Below the pieces are notes generated by a model that was given only the letters and a program-made list of their open reading frames with translations, did not search any database and had not been told where the DNA came from. Below, piece by piece: positions 61,741 to 64,000 of a stretch of 64,000 bases of DNA (positions are counted from its first letter, which is position 1; each line of letters begins with the position of its first letter). The stretch covers positions 1,240,001 to 1,304,000 of the forward strand of contig MU008166.1 in NCBI GenBank assembly GCA_010909165.1, given 5' to 3'. Made by a program: the position numbers and the translations under genes. This stretch comes from Anthoceros angustus (Eukaryota; Streptophyta; Anthocerotopsida; Anthocerotales; Anthocerotaceae).

Positions 61741-64000
61741 TCTACCTATTGGGAATGGAGCCGCCGAGCGCGAGTTGGAGCAAACGTAATTGCCCACTTC
61801 CTCGGCTATGGCATTGTGTTCCCACCTCCAAAGAATAACAATGGGCTGCTTGAGCTTGCTCGAGCAACAGCAGTTGTAAGCCTCGAGGCCCTCCAGCTCT
61901 CCTCCTGCAGCGCCACTTTGATCCGGGCGGCCTTGCTCACCAATCTGCTCCTCGCTTGCTCGCCTCACGCCTCCTGCCGCCGCGCCTTCCCGACCAAAGG
62001 CAACCCCTAGCCGGGACCTCGACCGCCCGACCATCCTCCGCTTCTTTGCCCGGCCCGCAAGTGCACCATGGCCAGATTGGCCCCAGTCACGCCTGGGGGC
62101 GTACCTTCGCCAACCCGCGCTCGTGGCTAGGAAGTGCAGTGCATGGAGTAGGCGAAGGCGGGCCACAGCGCAGTATCGGTGTGAGTTGGGTGCGAAGCTT
62201 TTCGAATGTCGTCATTTGGGTTGTGGTTGATGGGTTGTGGTGGGTCGCCCTCAGAGGTGAAGTAGCTTGGATCCATTTCGCGCCGACTATGCTACCGTGA
62301 AGAAAAGGAAGGAGGAAGGGTGTCAAATTGTGAATTGGGAAGTTCATGTGGTAGCCGGCTCCGAACTCTGACGCTATTTCCCTGCGCTTTCTTCCCAAGG
62401 GCTGGCTTTCCTGACCATCCGCATCGGGTGTGTATGGTCAAGTAGCCGAGTTCGCTGAGCTGGGACGCCACGATGTTTGCAATTTGGGTCTTCAAGAGGT
62501 GCGGCAAGAAGGCGTGTCGGCGGAAATGGTTTCTCCGGCGAGGTTGACAAGTTAGACAATCAAGCACCGCTTCAAAGACTCAAGGCAATTAAAGGCTGTA
62601 CTGCCGTCGTCAGTGCAGGCACAACATTCATGACACCAAGCTTGCGGAGGTTCATAATTGAACTCCACCGCCCTACCCGCAACTGGCCGGGAGGCCGCTG
62701 TAATGCGGATGCGCATGAGCTGAAAAGTCTGTATGGGATCGAGCTGCCTCTTGAAGTTGCGTCGCCTCATTTTCCGATCTCGCGGTGTTTGAAATGAGCA
62801 TAAGATTTATGCAAAAAAGTAAAGTTGTGAAGTAGTCGAGTCGGTTCGTACGCTGTGCAATTGGCGTGATCTGAATCGCATTGCTTCCATCCTAATTGCG
62901 AAGCCTCAAAGTATAACATAGTGTTCGTGGAAATTGTTACCGACACAAACCATTGTTCCTTGCATGCATCGACATGTCCGTGCGTGATTACATCGTTGTG
63001 TCCTTGGTCGACTTGCGTGGCGGACTGAGCTCGCGGACCCGATCCAGACGATCTGTTGCAAGCGAGGTCGGAGGTGACGGAGAGGACTTCGATTCTGGCA
63101 CCCGCTGGCGGATCTCGATGCGGCGGATCTCGCTCGGCGTTCAAAGGTCACGGAGATGTGTTGTCGATGATCTGTGAGCGCCCGGCATACTACCTGGAAA
63201 GAATAGTTCGATATGATGATGGGTGGCGGCTTCGGATGGATCGATCATGTTGCTGCCTTTGTTTGTTGATCCTTGTGTTAAGAACCTGTGCATGGAGATA
63301 GCAATGTTTTTAAATTGTTCACCGAAATGGCAGAGCGATACATGTGAGTTTTATGGTGGCTACTAGGCTTTTGGCATTAACAATGGGGTCCTGCGGTGTA
63401 TTTCTGTCTGGCTAAAGTGTTTCTTGCCTTGTGGACTTGAAAGGTTGCGTGCTGGCGGTTACCCACGAGTTTTCCAGACACGGATCCGCCAAGGAGATGC
63501 TGCTCCAATGGCATACACTGAGTATTTTTCTTGCCCTGTATTTTTTCAATGAGTCCTACCATTGATTTCCATGATCCAAGGTTCTCGGTGTGCGTGAGAA
63601 TGCTGGTCAAAAAATGCTGCTCTTCATGTGTGCGGAGAGAAAGCTGAGGTGAACTATCAGGTTTGAGCTTGTGGGATAGTGCTTGGCTGCCCTTGCAATT
63701 GAGATTAGCCTGCTGGGATGCAAAGCATTTCGTCATACTCTAATGCTATTGTCTTTTGCTGCAGATTTGTGAACCGCCCTAATGAATTGACGGAGGCCAA
63801 ACCGGCTGTAAAGCCAACTCCTCCTCAAAATCCGTTGCCACCATGGCTCAAATCGAGGCATGCGCAATGTTGGGCTCCTTGAGTTGCGCAGATGACCGAA
63901 ATTGTTAGCGGTCATCATGCCGACTTGTTTGTAAGCTTCTCTTTGATCATAGCAACCCGGCGCAGAACTAACTTGCAAGTGCACGTGGATGTTTTTGTTC
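61741..64000. other. No gene recognised
   Basis: 61.85-62.15 kb is GC-rich with overlapping open frames on both strands. The rest has mixed composition. No protein motif, exon chain, tRNA or element end was recognised up to the window edge. Confidence 0.35.

Overview
The window is plant nuclear DNA. It has spliced genes with short GT-AG introns, a plastid small heat-shock protein gene, a STIG1-type secreted protein, a DCD-domain protein, leucine-rich-repeat receptor kinases (LRR-RLKs) with about one repeat per exon, a PLS/DYW-type PPR gene and plant-type copia, gypsy and pogo elements. The near-identical internal PPR units and the OSB-type PDF motif joined to a PPR protein make me favour a seed-free plant, most likely a fern. 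That placement is inference.

Layout. 1-367: last two exons of a phosphatidylglycerophosphate synthase gene (+). 368-3480: no recognisable gene; three diverged copies of a roughly 120-180 bp unit, then a very GC-rich stretch. 3.5-7.1 kb: an AT-rich island holding an unrecognised gene of at least 13 small exons whose splice phases all agree. 8.4-9.9 kb: a DCD-domain gene (+). 10.9-13.4 kb: splicing factor CWC25 (-). 14.2-15.2 kb: plastid HSP21-type gene (+) with heat-shock elements upstream. 15.6-16.4 kb: a small, possibly mitochondrial enoyl reductase-like protein with only the cofactor domain. 17.25-17.36 kb: tRNA-Trp(CCA) with a 35-nt insertion between the D and anticodon arms. 18.6-19.3 kb: STIG1-like gene.

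20-32 kb is repeat-rich: an antisense PPR fragment, two minisatellite arrays, copies of a short retroelement-like repeat ending in (CTT)n, a PPR-DYW gene with an N-terminal PDF motif and several frameshifts, and a complete 2.2-kb pogo-type transposon with a decayed transposase. 32.5-54 kb is a tandem pair of LRR-RLK genes. A gypsy element lacking reverse transcriptase lies between them, and an 8.6-kb copia element with a perfect 5-bp target duplication lies inside a kinase-domain intron of the second gene. 55-59.2 kb is a 2.1-kb tandem duplication of unknown sequence. 59.2-64 kb has short repeats and no gene I recognise.

Quality warning. Where a repeat occurs twice, one copy often has CGG, CCG or CG where the other has CAG or CTG. 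This is concentrated in transposons and looks more like a base-calling or polishing artefact at CHG sites than like biology. Frameshifts reported in 35-59 kb should be read with this in mind.
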